Below, piece after piece: positions 21,006 through 31,378 of a stretch of DNA of 64,000 nucleotides. Each line of letters begins with the position of its first letter. Positions within the stretch are counted from its first letter, which is position 1. Source of the stretch: Homarus americanus (Eukaryota > Arthropoda > Malacostraca > Decapoda > Nephropidae); assembly GCF_018991925.1 (NCBI RefSeq), contig NW_024737068.1, forward strand, positions 10,468,563 through 10,532,562, given 5' to 3'. The notes beneath the pieces are model-generated. The model saw only the letters and a list, made by a program, of their open reading frames with translations. It made no database searches and had not been told where the DNA came from. The translations under genes were made by a program, and so were the position numbers.

Positions 21006-21813
21006 GAAGTGTTAATATATAGACGCTGTTACTAACGTACATCCATGCCTATAGGTCGCACTTTTACTGTGTATGTTCCTAACTACAGGATGTCCCACAA
21101 GTCGGTAATCACAGGCAGAATTTACCATTCATCTTCATTTCAGCAAACGCTCAAATTATATAACGCGGACTTACTTACAGATATTAATTCTTGCATGTAA
21201 TTCCCCTCTGAATTTATCTCAGCTCTTATGCGCTGATTTTAATGCACTAATTCCGAAAAGGTTTGCTTCAGTTTAGTGATAAATGAGTACGAGCATATGA
21301 GAGCTTAACTAACCCATTATGGAAGAAGTGATCTTCACTGACTTCTACAACACTGTCATCCATCAACACAACGAACATTGCCATTTATTTGTGTGCGTGT
21401 GATGTCTTGTGGTGTTTTTACATTCATTTCCATAAAATTTCTGTGCATTCTTCTAACTCATGAGCTTCTGATATGTGCTACATAACTCCCCTGAAAACGA
21501 GACGGCATTTATATATCTTCCAGCATTTTGCATGAAAAAAAGTAAATAAAATGCATTTCCCGAACCCCTGGAATCTTGCTTGGCGATCTTCACTATGATG
21601 ATCATCACCAGTGACTCCAGCTATTAAATTACATAATAAAGTGAATGATCAGTAATGAGCGAGGCGACATAAGAGAGGTGATGGGTGTGATACATTCCTG
21701 CAGGTCATTAAAGCTACTGGAGCGAGGCAGACACTAGTAGCAGGAGGGATTGTCTGCCTGTGTGTGGTCAAGGCGGGCCCATGTGGACGAGCCATGTGTC
21801 TGCATTACTTGTA
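21006..21813. other. Unassigned stretch
   Basis: No coding region or repeat recognised. A short ACAGGATGTCCCACAAGTCG near 21084 resembles mariner-like element ends but no inverted partner was found. Confidence 0.3.
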
Positions 21814-21838
21814 GTGTGTGTGTGTGTGTGTGTGTGTG
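21814..21838. repeat. (GT)n microsatellite
   Basis: Twenty-five bases of GT directly adjoining the LINE-A fragment. Confidence 0.9.
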
Positions 21839-22431
21839 GCAACACCCATGATCCAAACACTGGGATCTCAGTGATTACATCATTGTCAGAGAAAGAGATC
21901 GCTGAGATGTTTTCATCAGCCGATCCATGTGTGGCTCAGACCACTGCAACACTGATCATCGGCTCGTCAGAGCCACTCTATCGCTTCACGTCGCCCCAAA
22001 ACGGTGAAGGCAGCAAGCCTCCAGAAGAGGTTTTAACACTAAAAATTTCGAGGATCCAGCAGTAGCACATGCTTTCAGAAAGCTGCTCGAACATGGGCTG
22101 ATAAACAACCCGACAACAAACAACCCAAATCCCAGGACCGAATGGGAGTTTCTCGACACTCTAATGACAAAAACCTGCAGAGAAACTTTCGGCCAGGTTG
22201 AAAGAACACACCAGAACTGGTCTGATGTAAATGACCCGGCCATCAATGTACTAGTCGATGATAAATGTGCTGCTTTAACTGACTGGCAGAACGACCGTCA
22301 CTCTCGGACCAAAGCTGATATCTTCCACAAGAAGAAAGCAGTGGCCCAGCGCGAATGTCACAATCTAAAGAACGACTGGTTTAAAATAAAGCATGTGAAA
22401 CACAAAAATTTGCAGATCAGCACAAGATGAG
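21837..22431 (+). mobile_element. LINE-A copy 2, internal fragment
   Basis: Aligns base by base with 1045-1638 of LINE-A copy 1, for example TGACTGGCAGAACGACCGTC and AAGCAGTGGCCCAGCGCGAA. It starts at GGCAACACC next to (GT)n and stops at GCAGATCAGCACAAGATG. The translated part 22164-22430 (TKTCRETFGQVERTHQNWSD) matches the linker between endonuclease and RT. Upstream, DYIIVRERDR and the SDH-like region are frameshifted. Both ends are internal to the element, so it is a fragment rather than a 5'-truncated insertion. Confidence 0.85.
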
Positions 22432-22908
22432 CTGTGGTGGCTGTCTCTCTTTCACCTCGTGGACATTTACTATTGGAGCAGCATTTATTAGTACTACATT
22501 TTCAGGTTGAGTAGACTCACTGCTATCATTTAGGATATCATCGGGTGGTAGGGTCCCGGCGATATCCACTGTGGCCTCCTGTGTCGGCTCCCTACCTTGT
22601 GGGTTCCGACAATTGTTTCCCTTTCTGCGAACCACACATGGTCGTTTGTTTCTCGCACATTCACAGCTAGCGCAATTCTGGTACTGGCTAGCACAGACGC
22701 AGCAATGTCTGTTACCCGGCATAGTGTTCGCACCTTGGGCGACAGTTATGTCCGCCTCCGACATCTGCTTTGGTCCCATACAGAAGAAGAAACTAATTCT
22801 TATGAGTAAAGGGCATAGAAGTGACAGGATGGACTGCTGTGTCCAGGTAGTAGGTTCATACGTGCGCGCGTGGTTATGTAGGCCACCCCCCTGTGGGCGA
22901 CAATCCAC
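22417..22908 (-). CDS. Cysteine-rich hypothetical frame, 163 codons
   Basis: I do not recognise this gene. From about residue 70 it has a dense cysteine block: HCCVCASQYQNCASCECARN, then KRPCVVRRKGNNCRN (C-x-C-x6-C-x2-C-x-C pattern, then two more Cys). This recalls CXC/zinc-binding modules found in some chromatin proteins and in some retroelement or transposon proteins. It is followed by an acidic, low-complexity tail (TLPPDDILNDSSESTQPENV). The last 15 bases overlap the end of LINE-A copy 2, so the annotated C-terminus is set by that insertion and not by the original gene. A likely internal start is the methionine at MSEADITVAQGAN. I infer a fragment of an unidentified mobile element. Confidence 0.3.
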   Translation of the reverse strand: MDCRPQGGGLHNHARTYEPTTWTQQSILSLLCPLLIRISFFFCMGPKQMSEADITVAQGANTMPGNRHCCVCASQYQNCASCECARNKRPCVVRRKGNNCRNPQGREPTQEATVDIAGTLPPDDILNDSSESTQPENVVLINAAPIVNVHEVKERQPPQLILC

Positions 22909-23410
22909 ACATCAGAATGATACACTGGGAGCAGGAATTGTCACACCTAACACTTGTTTACTGTATATATCCTTGACAGAAATAACCACTGTTTCTATGG
23001 TCGCACTGATATAATATTAGTTATATATACTCTCCTGGTCGGCTGACACTACATGAAGTGACCATAACTGGGGGGGCGACCGTAAGCGTAGAGCACTTGG
23101 CCCCATAAGAGCGAAAGTCTCGATGCCACCCCTGCCAAAGTAGGCTTATTGACACTGGCACTGGCACCTGGCACCTGCCGTAGCCGTCCAACCAAATACT
23201 CACAAAATCGCTTGGTGATCGCCGGTGAACACACGGAATATTTGTGATTAATGCCGTAAGGGATAAGAAGAACCTTCAGTGACAATGCTTAGGGTGACAT
23301 CCGATATTCACCGACACACAATGTGAAATTCCCGCTCCCACACTCCGAATATGTCCCCTCCAATAACACTTTAGATCAGGGAAGACACCCCACCACACCC
23401 ACGCCGTGCT
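22909..23410. other. Unassigned stretch
   Basis: Two overlapping - strand frames (23049-23285 and 23021-23203) lie upstream of the Cys-rich frame on the same strand and could be more of the same unknown element, but nothing in them is recognisable. Confidence 0.3.
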
Positions 23411-25760
23411 GGCCCACACAACTGAAGTAGTAATACCAGTACTAGCTGTTGAACTAGTAATTCTAGCTGGCGTAGTAGTAGTAATAGAACTCGCCGCTGT
23501 AGTAGTAGCATGTAATAGCTGTTAAAGTTGTAGTTCTCGGTTGCTGTTTTAGTAGTGGCATGTACTAACTGTTGTACTAGTGGCATGCATTTGCTGTTGC
23601 AGTATCGGCCTGCACTAGCTGATGTGATAGTGGCTTGTACTAGTTGTTGTAGTAGTGGCCTGTACTAGCTGTTATATAAGTGGCCTGTATTAGCTGTTGT
23701 AGTAGTAGCATGTAATAGCTGTTAAAGTTGTAGTTCTCGGTTGCTGTTTTAGTAGTGGCATGTACTAACTGTTGTACTAGTGGCATGCATTTGCTGTTGC
23801 AGTATCGGCCTGCACTAGCTGATGTGATAGTGGCTTGTACTAGTTGTTGTAGTAGTGGCCTGTACTAGCTGTTATATAAGTGGCCTGTATTAGCTGTTGT
23901 AGTATTGGCCTGTACTAGCTGTTGTAGTAGTAATTCTAGCTGTTCTAGCAGTAGTATGTACTAACCGTTGTAGTAGAGACCTGCATTAGCTGTTGTAGTA
24001 TTGGTCTGTACTAGCTGTTGTAGAAGTGGTCTGCACTAGTTGGTAAAGTAGTAGTTCTGGCTGTTGTAGTAGTGGCCTGTACTAGCTGTTGTAGTGTTGG
24101 CCTATACTAGCTGTTGTAGTAGTAGTTCTTGCTGTTTTAGTAGTAGTATGTACTAAATGTTGTAGTAGAGACCTGCATTAGCTGTTGTAGTAGTAGTGGT
24201 CTGTACTAGCTGTTGTATTAGTAGTGGCCTGTACTAGCTGTTGTAATAGTGGTCTGTACAAGTTGTTGTAGTAGTGATCTGTACTAGTTGTTGCAGTAGT
24301 GGCCTGTACTAGCTGTTGTAGTAGTGGCCTGTACTAGCTGTTGTAGTAGTGGTCTGTACTAGGTGTTGCATTAGTGGCCTGTACTAGCTGTTGTAGTAGT
24401 GACCTGTACTAGTTGTTGCAGTAGTTGTACTAGCTGTTGTAGTAGTGACCTGTACTAGTTGTTGCAGTAGTGGCCTGTACTAGCTGTTGTAGTAGTGACC
24501 TGTACTAGCTGTTGTAATGGTGGTCTGTACCAGTGTTGCATTAGTGGCCTGTACTAGCTGTTGTAGTAGTGACCTGTAGCTGTTGCAGTAGTGACCCGTA
24601 CTAGCTGTTGTAGTAGTGGCCTGTACTAGCTGTTGTAATGGTGGTCTGTACTAGCTGTTGTAGTAGTGATCTGTACTAGTTGTTGCAGTAGTGGCCTGTA
24701 CTAGCTGTTGTAGTAGTGACCTGTACTAGCTGTTGTAATGGTGGTCTGTACTAGCTGTTGTAGTAGTGGCCTGTTCTAGCTGTTGCATTAGTGGCCTGTA
24801 CTAGCTGTTGTAGTAGTGGCCTGTACTAGCTGTTGTAGTAGTGGCCTGTACTAGCTGTTGCAGTAGTGGCCTGTACTAGCTGTTGTAGTAGTGGCCTGTA
24901 CTAGCTGTTGTAGTAGTGATCTGTACTAGTTGTTGCAGTAGTGATCTGCACTATTTGTTGCAGTAGTGATCTGTACTAGTTGTTGCAGTAGTGATCTGTA
25001 CTAGTTGTTGCAGTAGTGATCTGTACTATTTGTTGCAGTAGTGATCTGTACTAGTTGTTGTATTAGAGATCTGCACTATTTGTTGCAGTAGTGATCTGTA
25101 CTAGTTGTTGCAGTAGTGATCTGCACTATTTGTTGCAGTAGTGATCTGTACTAGTTGTTGTAGTAGAGATCTGTACTAGTTGTTGCAGTAGTGATCTGCA
25201 CTATTTGTTGCAGTAGTGATCTGTACTAGTTGTTGCTGTAGTTGCAGTAGTGATCTGCACTATTTGTTGCAGTAGTGATCTGTACTAGTTGTTGTATTAG
25301 AGATCTGCACTATTTGTTGCAGTAGTGATCTGTACTAGTTGTTGCAGTAGTGATCTGCACTATTTGTTGCAGTAGTGATCTGTACTAGTTGTTGTATTAG
25401 AGATCTGCACTATTTGTTGCAGTAGTGATCTGCACTATTTGTTGCAGTAGTGATCTGTACTAGTTGTTGTATTAGAGATCTGCACTATTTGTTGCAGTAG
25501 TGATCTGCACTATTTGTTGCAGTAGTGATCTGTACTAGTTGTTGTATTAGAGATCTGTACTAGTTGTTGTAGTAGTGGCCTGTATTAGTTGTTGTAGTAG
25601 TGATCTGTACTAGTTGTTGTAGTAATAGTCTGTTCTATTTGTTAAAGTAGTAGTTCTAGCTGTTGTAGTAGTGGTCTGTACTTGCTGTTGTAGTAATGGT
25701 CTGTACTACCTTTTGTATTAGTGGTCTGTACTAGCTGTAATAGTAGTACCACTTGTAGTA
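23411..25760. repeat. 25-bp minisatellite (GTAGTAGTGGCCTGTACTAG), ~2.3 kb
   Basis: About 90 copies of a 25-bp unit; spacing is seen at 24301 and 24326. Two variant subfamilies separate along the array: GGCCTGTACTAGCTGTTGTA in the left two thirds and GATCTGCACTATTTGTTGCA in the right third (24925-25550), with alternating variants. A 200-bp block is duplicated in tandem with no difference that I can see (23501-23700 and 23701-23900). Confidence 0.97.
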
Positions 25761-26003
25761 GTGATGTCACTGACCCGCTGAAGTAATATCAGCCTGAACC
25801 AGATGCTTCCACTCTAGCACAAACTCATAAGTCTTGACTGACAACGATAAAATTGCTTGACAACCATATACGCCGGGGACTAAGAATACTGCTCTTCCTA
25901 ACTTTTTGGATTCTTATATCATCCTTTCATCAGACTGCACGCGAATTTCTTGCTAATTTCACGGTAATTTATGCATATGACTAGCATTTGGTGGAACGGG
26001 AGG
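25761..26003. other. Spacer between minisatellite and CR1-B
   Basis: Short AT-rich spacer in which nothing was recognised. Confidence 0.3.
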
Positions 26004-27377
26004 TAAGTCAGCGTCAAATTACCGGCCGATCAGTTTGACGTCAGTAGTGGGGAAATTTCTTGAATCAATTATAGCAGATAGCATCCGATCGCATCTAGGG
26101 AAAAGCAAATTAATCTACGACTCTCAACATGGGTTTACAAAGGGAAAATCTTGTCTAACAAATCTGCTAACGTTTTTTAGGAAAGTCTTCGAAGTAGTAG
26201 ATAATGACGAAAATTACGATGTTATTTACTTAGACATTAGCAAAGCATTTGACAGAGTACCGCATCAGAGGCTTCTCAGAAAAATTAAGGCTCATGGTAT
26301 CGAGGGAAAAGTTTTAAATTGGATTGAATCATGGCTCACCGATAGAACGCAGAGGGTCAGCATAGATGGTGTAAAATCTGAGTGGGGCCGTGTAACCAGT
26401 GGGGTTCCCCAGGGGTCAGTACTAGGCCCACTCATGTTCATAATCTACATAAACGATCTAGATACTGGGATCAGCAGTGACATAAGCAAGTTTGCGGATG
26501 ACACCAAAATAGGGCGGCAAATTAATTCAGGGCAGGATGCAAATGCATTACAGGAGGATCTAAATAAACTGCAGGGGTGGTCTGAAAAATGGCAAATGAA
26601 ATTCAACACCAGCAAGTGCAGCGTACTTAATATTGGAAGAACAAATACTTATAATGTATACAGCCTTAACAACATCAACCTAGAGAAGTCGACTTGTGAA
26701 AGGGACCTAGGGGTACTTGTAAGCCCGGACCTACGGCCTAAAAAACAGTGCGTTAATGTTCGAAATAAGGCAAACAGAGTATTGGGTTTTATATCTAGAA
26801 GTGTAAGTAACAAGAGTGCAGAGGTCTTAATGCAACTATATCTTGCGCTAGTCAGGCCGCACCTCGATTATGCGGTTCAGTTCTGGTGCCCCTATTATAG
26901 AATGGATATAAATTCACTAGAGTCGGTGCAGCGAAGAATGACAAAAATGATTCCGGGACTTAGAAACCTTCCATATCAGGATAGGTTAAAGAAACTTAAC
27001 TTGCATTCTCTAGAAAGACGAAGAGTGCGGGGAGATATGATAGAAGTATTTAAGTGGGTGAAAGGAATCAATAAAGGGGATATAGATAAAGTTCTTATAA
27101 TATCCGAGTAGGATAGGACTCGGAGCAACGGATTCAAGTTGGATAAGTTTAGGTTTAGGAGGGAGATAGGAAGAAACTGGTTCACAAATAGGGTGGTGGA
27201 GGAGTGGAACAAGCTTAGCAACTTTGTAGTAAGTGCGGGAACTCTGGAAAGTTTCAAAAGGAGGCTAGATAGATTCATGGATGATAGAGAGTGGTAGTAA
27301 CTCTCGACAGGAGCTGCCATGCACATGCCAACCGGCCTATTGCAGACTCCTTATTTTCTTATGTTCTGATGTTCTTA
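26004..27377 (+). mobile_element. CR1-type LINE, 5'-truncated (family CR1-B)
   Basis: Starts inside the RT domain (SASNYRPISLTSVVGK) and runs to a conserved 3' UTR with CATGCCAACCGGCCTATTGC and a TTTTCTTATGTTCTGATGTT tail. The TTCTTATG-like 8-mer tail is characteristic of CR1 elements. It is the same family as 6233-6832 and a relative of the larger CR1 at 30853-34256. Confidence 0.88.
26035..27297 (+). pseudogene. CR1-B reverse transcriptase, one nonsense codon
   Basis: This RT domain copies LINE RNA at the nicked target. The frame contains QHGFTKGKSCLTNLLTF, the palm block DVIYLDISKAFDRVPHQRL, SGVPQGSVLGPLMFIIYIND, and the catalytic SKFADDTKIGRQ (FADD), so all three palm aspartates are kept. 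The post-RT region has ALVRPHLDYAVQFWCPYYR and LNLHSLERRRVRGDMIEVFK. A TAG at 27109-27111 (in a position that is Gln in the related copy) interrupts the frame. It then continues as DRTRSNGFKLDKFRFRREIG to the natural stop at 27295-27297. The ATG at 26035 is internal; the endonuclease and N-terminal RT parts are missing through 5' truncation. Confidence 0.87.
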
Positions 27378-28252
27378 AGTTGTGGCGTGGACCAGCTGAG
27401 CGAGCTCTGGCCTCCCACTGTAGGCCGCAGGTGGACCACCGCACCTGCAAACACGCCTTGCACCGCTAACTGGCACATGGCGTGGAGATCACACTGATAA
27501 AGGCTTTGGTGGGATTCAATAACAGGTCGCTAGAAGGAGATGACGTTGGCGGAACAATCTCTTCCAGTACCGGGGCCGCCAGCACAACCCTGCCCGGACC
27601 CACAACAGCGTAGCCCGACACATTAACAAACACTTGTTTAACTCACCACTCGTAAAAGTCGTCAAATCGATCAGCCGCAGCTTGGGGTCCCATATTACGG
27701 GCCAATTCTTCACGAAAATAATTGAGGGTGAGGTGACGGGGGGAGGGAACCAGCTTGACTCCGCCTTTGTCTGTTCCACACACCAATCGACAGAGGACTT
27801 GGCACTAAGCTCCGCCCCTGAGCCCATGCGCTCCGGACAAAGCGGGTTGGTGACTCTGTTGCTTTTGGTTTCAGAAATAATGGAAAAAGTCAAACTGATG
27901 AAGCTATGATCATCGAGTTATATAATAACGAAATATTCCCTTCTATGTGATAGATTTGATGGAGATTGGAGCGACTTGTTATTTTCTGTACTGTATCAGG
28001 AACTATGACTGGGTGTAGTCCAAAATTGACTCAGTAAAACATTTACAGAATTATTATATCCAAAATGTTCAGAATTAATAAGTAATTGATAACATTGCAG
28101 TCTATAGCTTATGTAACTTGAGTGTCTAATTTGTTGTGTTCAAGGATTTGCTCAGCTGGTATGCATAATTTACGTTAGCTCCATGGTTGCCAACAGTCAG
28201 CAAGTCAACATTGCCCAGCCTACACCCACAGTAAAACAATACAATTCTCTAC
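27378..28252. other. Unassigned stretch
   Basis: Open frames exist on both strands at 27516-27909 (125 codons on -, 91 on +). None shows a known domain. The GC-richer part 27400-27850 differs from the AT-rich DNA after 27900 and could be another decayed repeat. Confidence 0.3.
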
Positions 28253-28510
28253 CTTATAGAGCACAAAGTGAGCTGAGAATCTAGCTGTAGTTGTTGAAAT
28301 TCATGGCCAAATAAAGAGCTAAGACGAAAATCATAGTTCAAATCCACTGAGAACATCTGTGGCTGGACGAGGAAGCCCTTGCCCGCGTCCTGATCCTCCA
28401 ACAGTATATTCCACGTCCCAGAATATTGTTGTAAACATATTGCTCTCCTCGAAAGATTTTCACTGAAAAATAAATTTTCAAGATGATAACCAAAGCTTTC
28501 AATATCCATC
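28253..28510 (-). CDS. Possible isolated exon, 258 nt
   Basis: This is an open frame bounded by splice-like signals on the - strand. The acceptor is TTCTTATTTACAACAG just before 28510, and the donor is AAG then GTAGAG just after 28253. If real it is a symmetric phase-2 exon encoding DIESFGYHLENLFFSENLSR to QLDSQLTLCSI. The donor is weak (GTAGAG rather than GTAAGT), no neighbouring exon is evident, and I recognise no family. It may equally be chance: the frame is only 93 codons long in total. Confidence 0.2.
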
Positions 28511-28955
28511 CTGTTGTAAATAAGAATCATTTAAAGTAGGGTGGACTCACACTTGGGCTACACAGTCAGGCGGACACATCAAGACGAGCGGGGGCAGCTA
28601 ATGTAAAAGTGAGTAATATTTACCAAGACAATAGGTCGTGAGCACCTCGGCCAGACGCACGATCACTGAGTTCTTACCACTTAGCATTTAGCCCTTCATT
28701 TTCCACAACGCCCCGGAGTAGGATGTTCTAACAAACGGTCCTGTATTTGTTCAGGCATATGCAGTTCAGTGGATGATGGATAGTTGGTGAACGAATACGT
28801 TGTGGCGTTGGTGATGTGTGAAAGTGGGCACTCCGGCCTAACCCGCTAACACCTGGGGCTCCGACCAGCCGCCAACCTTCCCCGCGCCTCACACTCCCCA
28901 GCCCACACCCTTGCCTTCTTGACCCACGTCTCCCACGCCTCAGTCTTGCCTGCTC
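28511..28955. other. Unassigned stretch
   Basis: Mixed sequence that becomes C-rich (28850-28955) on approach to the 22-bp satellite; no gene recognised. Confidence 0.3.
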
Positions 28956-30852
28956 CAGTGCCTCACACCCCAACCATCCCAGCCCCACACGTCAACCGTC
29001 CCAGCCCCACACCTCAACCATTCTAACACCACACCTCAACCACTCCAATCCCACACCTCAACCATCCCAGCCCCCACACGTCAACCATCCCAGCCCCACA
29101 CGTCAACCATCGCAGCCCCACACGTCAACCATCCCAGCCCCACACCTCAACCATTCTCTAACACCACACCTCAACCACTCCAACCCCACACCCAACCATC
29201 CCAGCCCCACACCCAACCACCCAACCCCACACCCAACCATCCCAGCCCCCACACCTCAAACCACCCAACCCCACACCTCAACCATCCCAGCTCCACACCC
29301 CAACCACTCCAGCCCCACACCAACCACTCCAACCCCACACCCCAACCATCCCAGCCCCACACCCCAACCATTCTAACACCACACCCTCAACCACCCAACC
29401 CCACACCCCAACCATCCCAGACCCACACCCAACCATCCCAGCCCCACACCTCAACCATCCCAGCCCCACACGTCAAGCATCCCAGCCCCACACCTCAACT
29501 ATCCCAGCCCCACACCTCAACCACTCCAACCCCACACCTCAACCACTCCAGCCCCCACAACTCAACCATTCCAGCCCCACACCTCAACTACCCCAACGTC
29601 ACACCTCAACCACCCCAACGCCACACCTCAACCACTCCAATCCCACACCCTCAAACCATTCTAACACCACACCCCAACCACCCAACCCCACACCCCAACC
29701 ATCCCAGCCCCACACCTCAACCACTCCAACCCCACACCTCAACCACTCCAGCCACACACCCCAACCACCCAACCCCACACCCCAACCATCCCAGCACCAC
29801 ACCTCAACCACTCCAACCCCACACCCAACCATCCCAGCCCACACCTCCCACTCCAACCCCACACACCTCAACCACTCCAGCCCACACCCAACCACTCCAA
29901 CCCCACACCTCATCCCACAACACATCCCAGCACCACACTCAACCACCCAACCCCACACCTCAACCATCCCAGCCCCACACCTCAACCACTCCAACCACAC
30001 ACCTCAACCACCCAACCACACACCCCAACCACCCAGCACCACACCTCAACCACCCAACCCCACACCTCAACCACTCCAGCCACACCTCAACCACTCCAAC
30101 CCCACGCCTCAACCATCCCAGCCCAACACCCAACCACCCAACCCCACACCCAACCATCCCAGCCCCACACCTCAACCACCTAACCCCACACCTCAACCAC
30201 TCCAACCCCACACCTCAACCATCCCAGCCCCACACCTCAACCACTCCAACCCCACACCTCAACCACCCCAATACCACACCTCAACCATCCCAGCCCCACA
30301 CGTCAAGCATCCCAGCCCCACACCCCAACCATCCCAGCCCCACACGTCAAGCATCCCAGCCCCACACCCCAACCATTCCAGCCCCACACCCAACCACCCC
30401 AATGCCACACCTCAACCATTCCAGCCCCACACCTCAACCACTCTAGCCCCACACTTCACCCATTCCAGCCCCACACCTCAACCATTCCAGCCATTCACCC
30501 CAACCACCCAACCCCACACCTCAACCACTTCAGCACCACACCTCAGCCATTCCAGCCCCACACCTCAACCACTCCAACCTCACACCTCAACCACCCAGCC
30601 ACACACCCCAACCAGTCCAACCCCACACCTCAACCACTCCAACCCCATACCTCAACCACTCCAGCCCCACACCTCAACCATTCCAGCCCCACACCTCAAC
30701 CACTCCAACCCCACACCTCAACCACTCCAGCCCCACACCGCAACCATTCCAGTCCCACACCTCAACCGTTCCAGCTCCACACCTCAATCATCCCAGTCCC
30801 ACATCCCAACCATCCCAGCCCCACACCTCAATCATCCCAGCCCCACACCCGA
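28956..30852. repeat. 22-bp C-rich minisatellite (CCCCACACCTCAACCAYYCC)
   Basis: About 85 copies of a 22-bp unit with the core CCCCACACCTCAACCA, alternating TCCCAG and CTCCAA endings; spacing is seen at 30184 and 30206. The complementary strand is G-rich (GGGTTGGAGTGG...GGTGTGGGG) and could form quadruplexes. The array is interrupted by a CR1 insertion and resumes at 34257. Trp/Gly-rich frames on the - strand are artefacts. Confidence 0.97.
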
Positions 30853-31285
30853 ACGGACAACTTCTACGGCAGAAGGGACCTTTATGCTAGGGATGGGGTG
30901 CACCTGTCTCGGGATGGGGTGGCAACCTTGGCTGGGTCTCTAGAGGGGGCAGTTCAAAGGATATCGAAGTCTTTAAACTGCTAGGGGAACATATGGGCAA
31001 GGGGGTGGGGGAAACTGCAGTGGCAGCGGGTAAACAAAGTGTCCCACATCCCAACCATCCCAGCCCCACACCTCAATCATCCCAGCCCCACACCCGAACG
31101 GACAACTTCTACGGCAGAAGGGACCTTTATGCTAGGGATGGGGTGCACCTGTCTCGGGATGGGGTGGCAACCTTGGCTGGGTCTCTAGAGGGGGCAGTTC
31201 AAAGGATATCGAAGTCTTTAAACTGCTAGGGGAACATATGGGCAAGGGGGTGGGGGAAACTGCAGTGGCAGCGGGTAAACAAAGT
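30796..31285. repeat. Perfect 245-bp tandem duplication across a satellite/CR1 junction
   Basis: Unit 1 is 30796-31040 and unit 2 is 31041-31285. Each has about 57 bp of the C-rich satellite followed by the first 188 bp of the CR1 element, ending GCGGGTAAACAAAGT. I see no base difference between the two. The duplication must have happened after CR1 inserted, or it is an assembly artefact. Confidence 0.92.
31098..31229 (+). pseudogene. CR1-C ORF1 C-terminal fragment (esterase-like end)
   Basis: Reads RTDNFYGRRDLYARDGVHLS then RDGVATLAGSLEGAVQRISK and stops at 31227-31229. The DGVHLS block matches the last conserved block (Asp-x-x-His catalytic pair) of SGNH/GDSL-type esterases, a domain known in ORF1 proteins of CR1 elements. 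An identical copy lies 245 bp upstream, ending with TAG at 30982-30984. The rest of ORF1, with the nucleophile Ser block, is lost by 5' truncation. The fragment has no start of its own: the frame from ATG 30993 runs through satellite sequence created by the duplication. Confidence 0.65.
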
Positions 31286-31378
31286 GAAAGATTACAGGGA
31301 AATAGTGTTAGGAATGATGACAAAACTAAATTAAACAGGGAGCTTAAAACTAAACGCGGTAAAGGGAGGACTCAAAAC

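Noticed and set aside
21084..21110. A second mariner-like element end (ACAGGATGTCCCACAAG)
   Set aside because: No inverted partner with TA flank was found within a plausible distance.
23411..25760. CRISPR array
   Set aside because: Repeats are contiguous 25-bp units without unique spacers, in eukaryotic DNA with no cas genes. The same reasoning applies to every other array here.
29171..30211. Trp/Gly-rich proteins on the - strand
   Set aside because: Translation of the 22-bp C-rich satellite; no non-repeat sequence and no start context.
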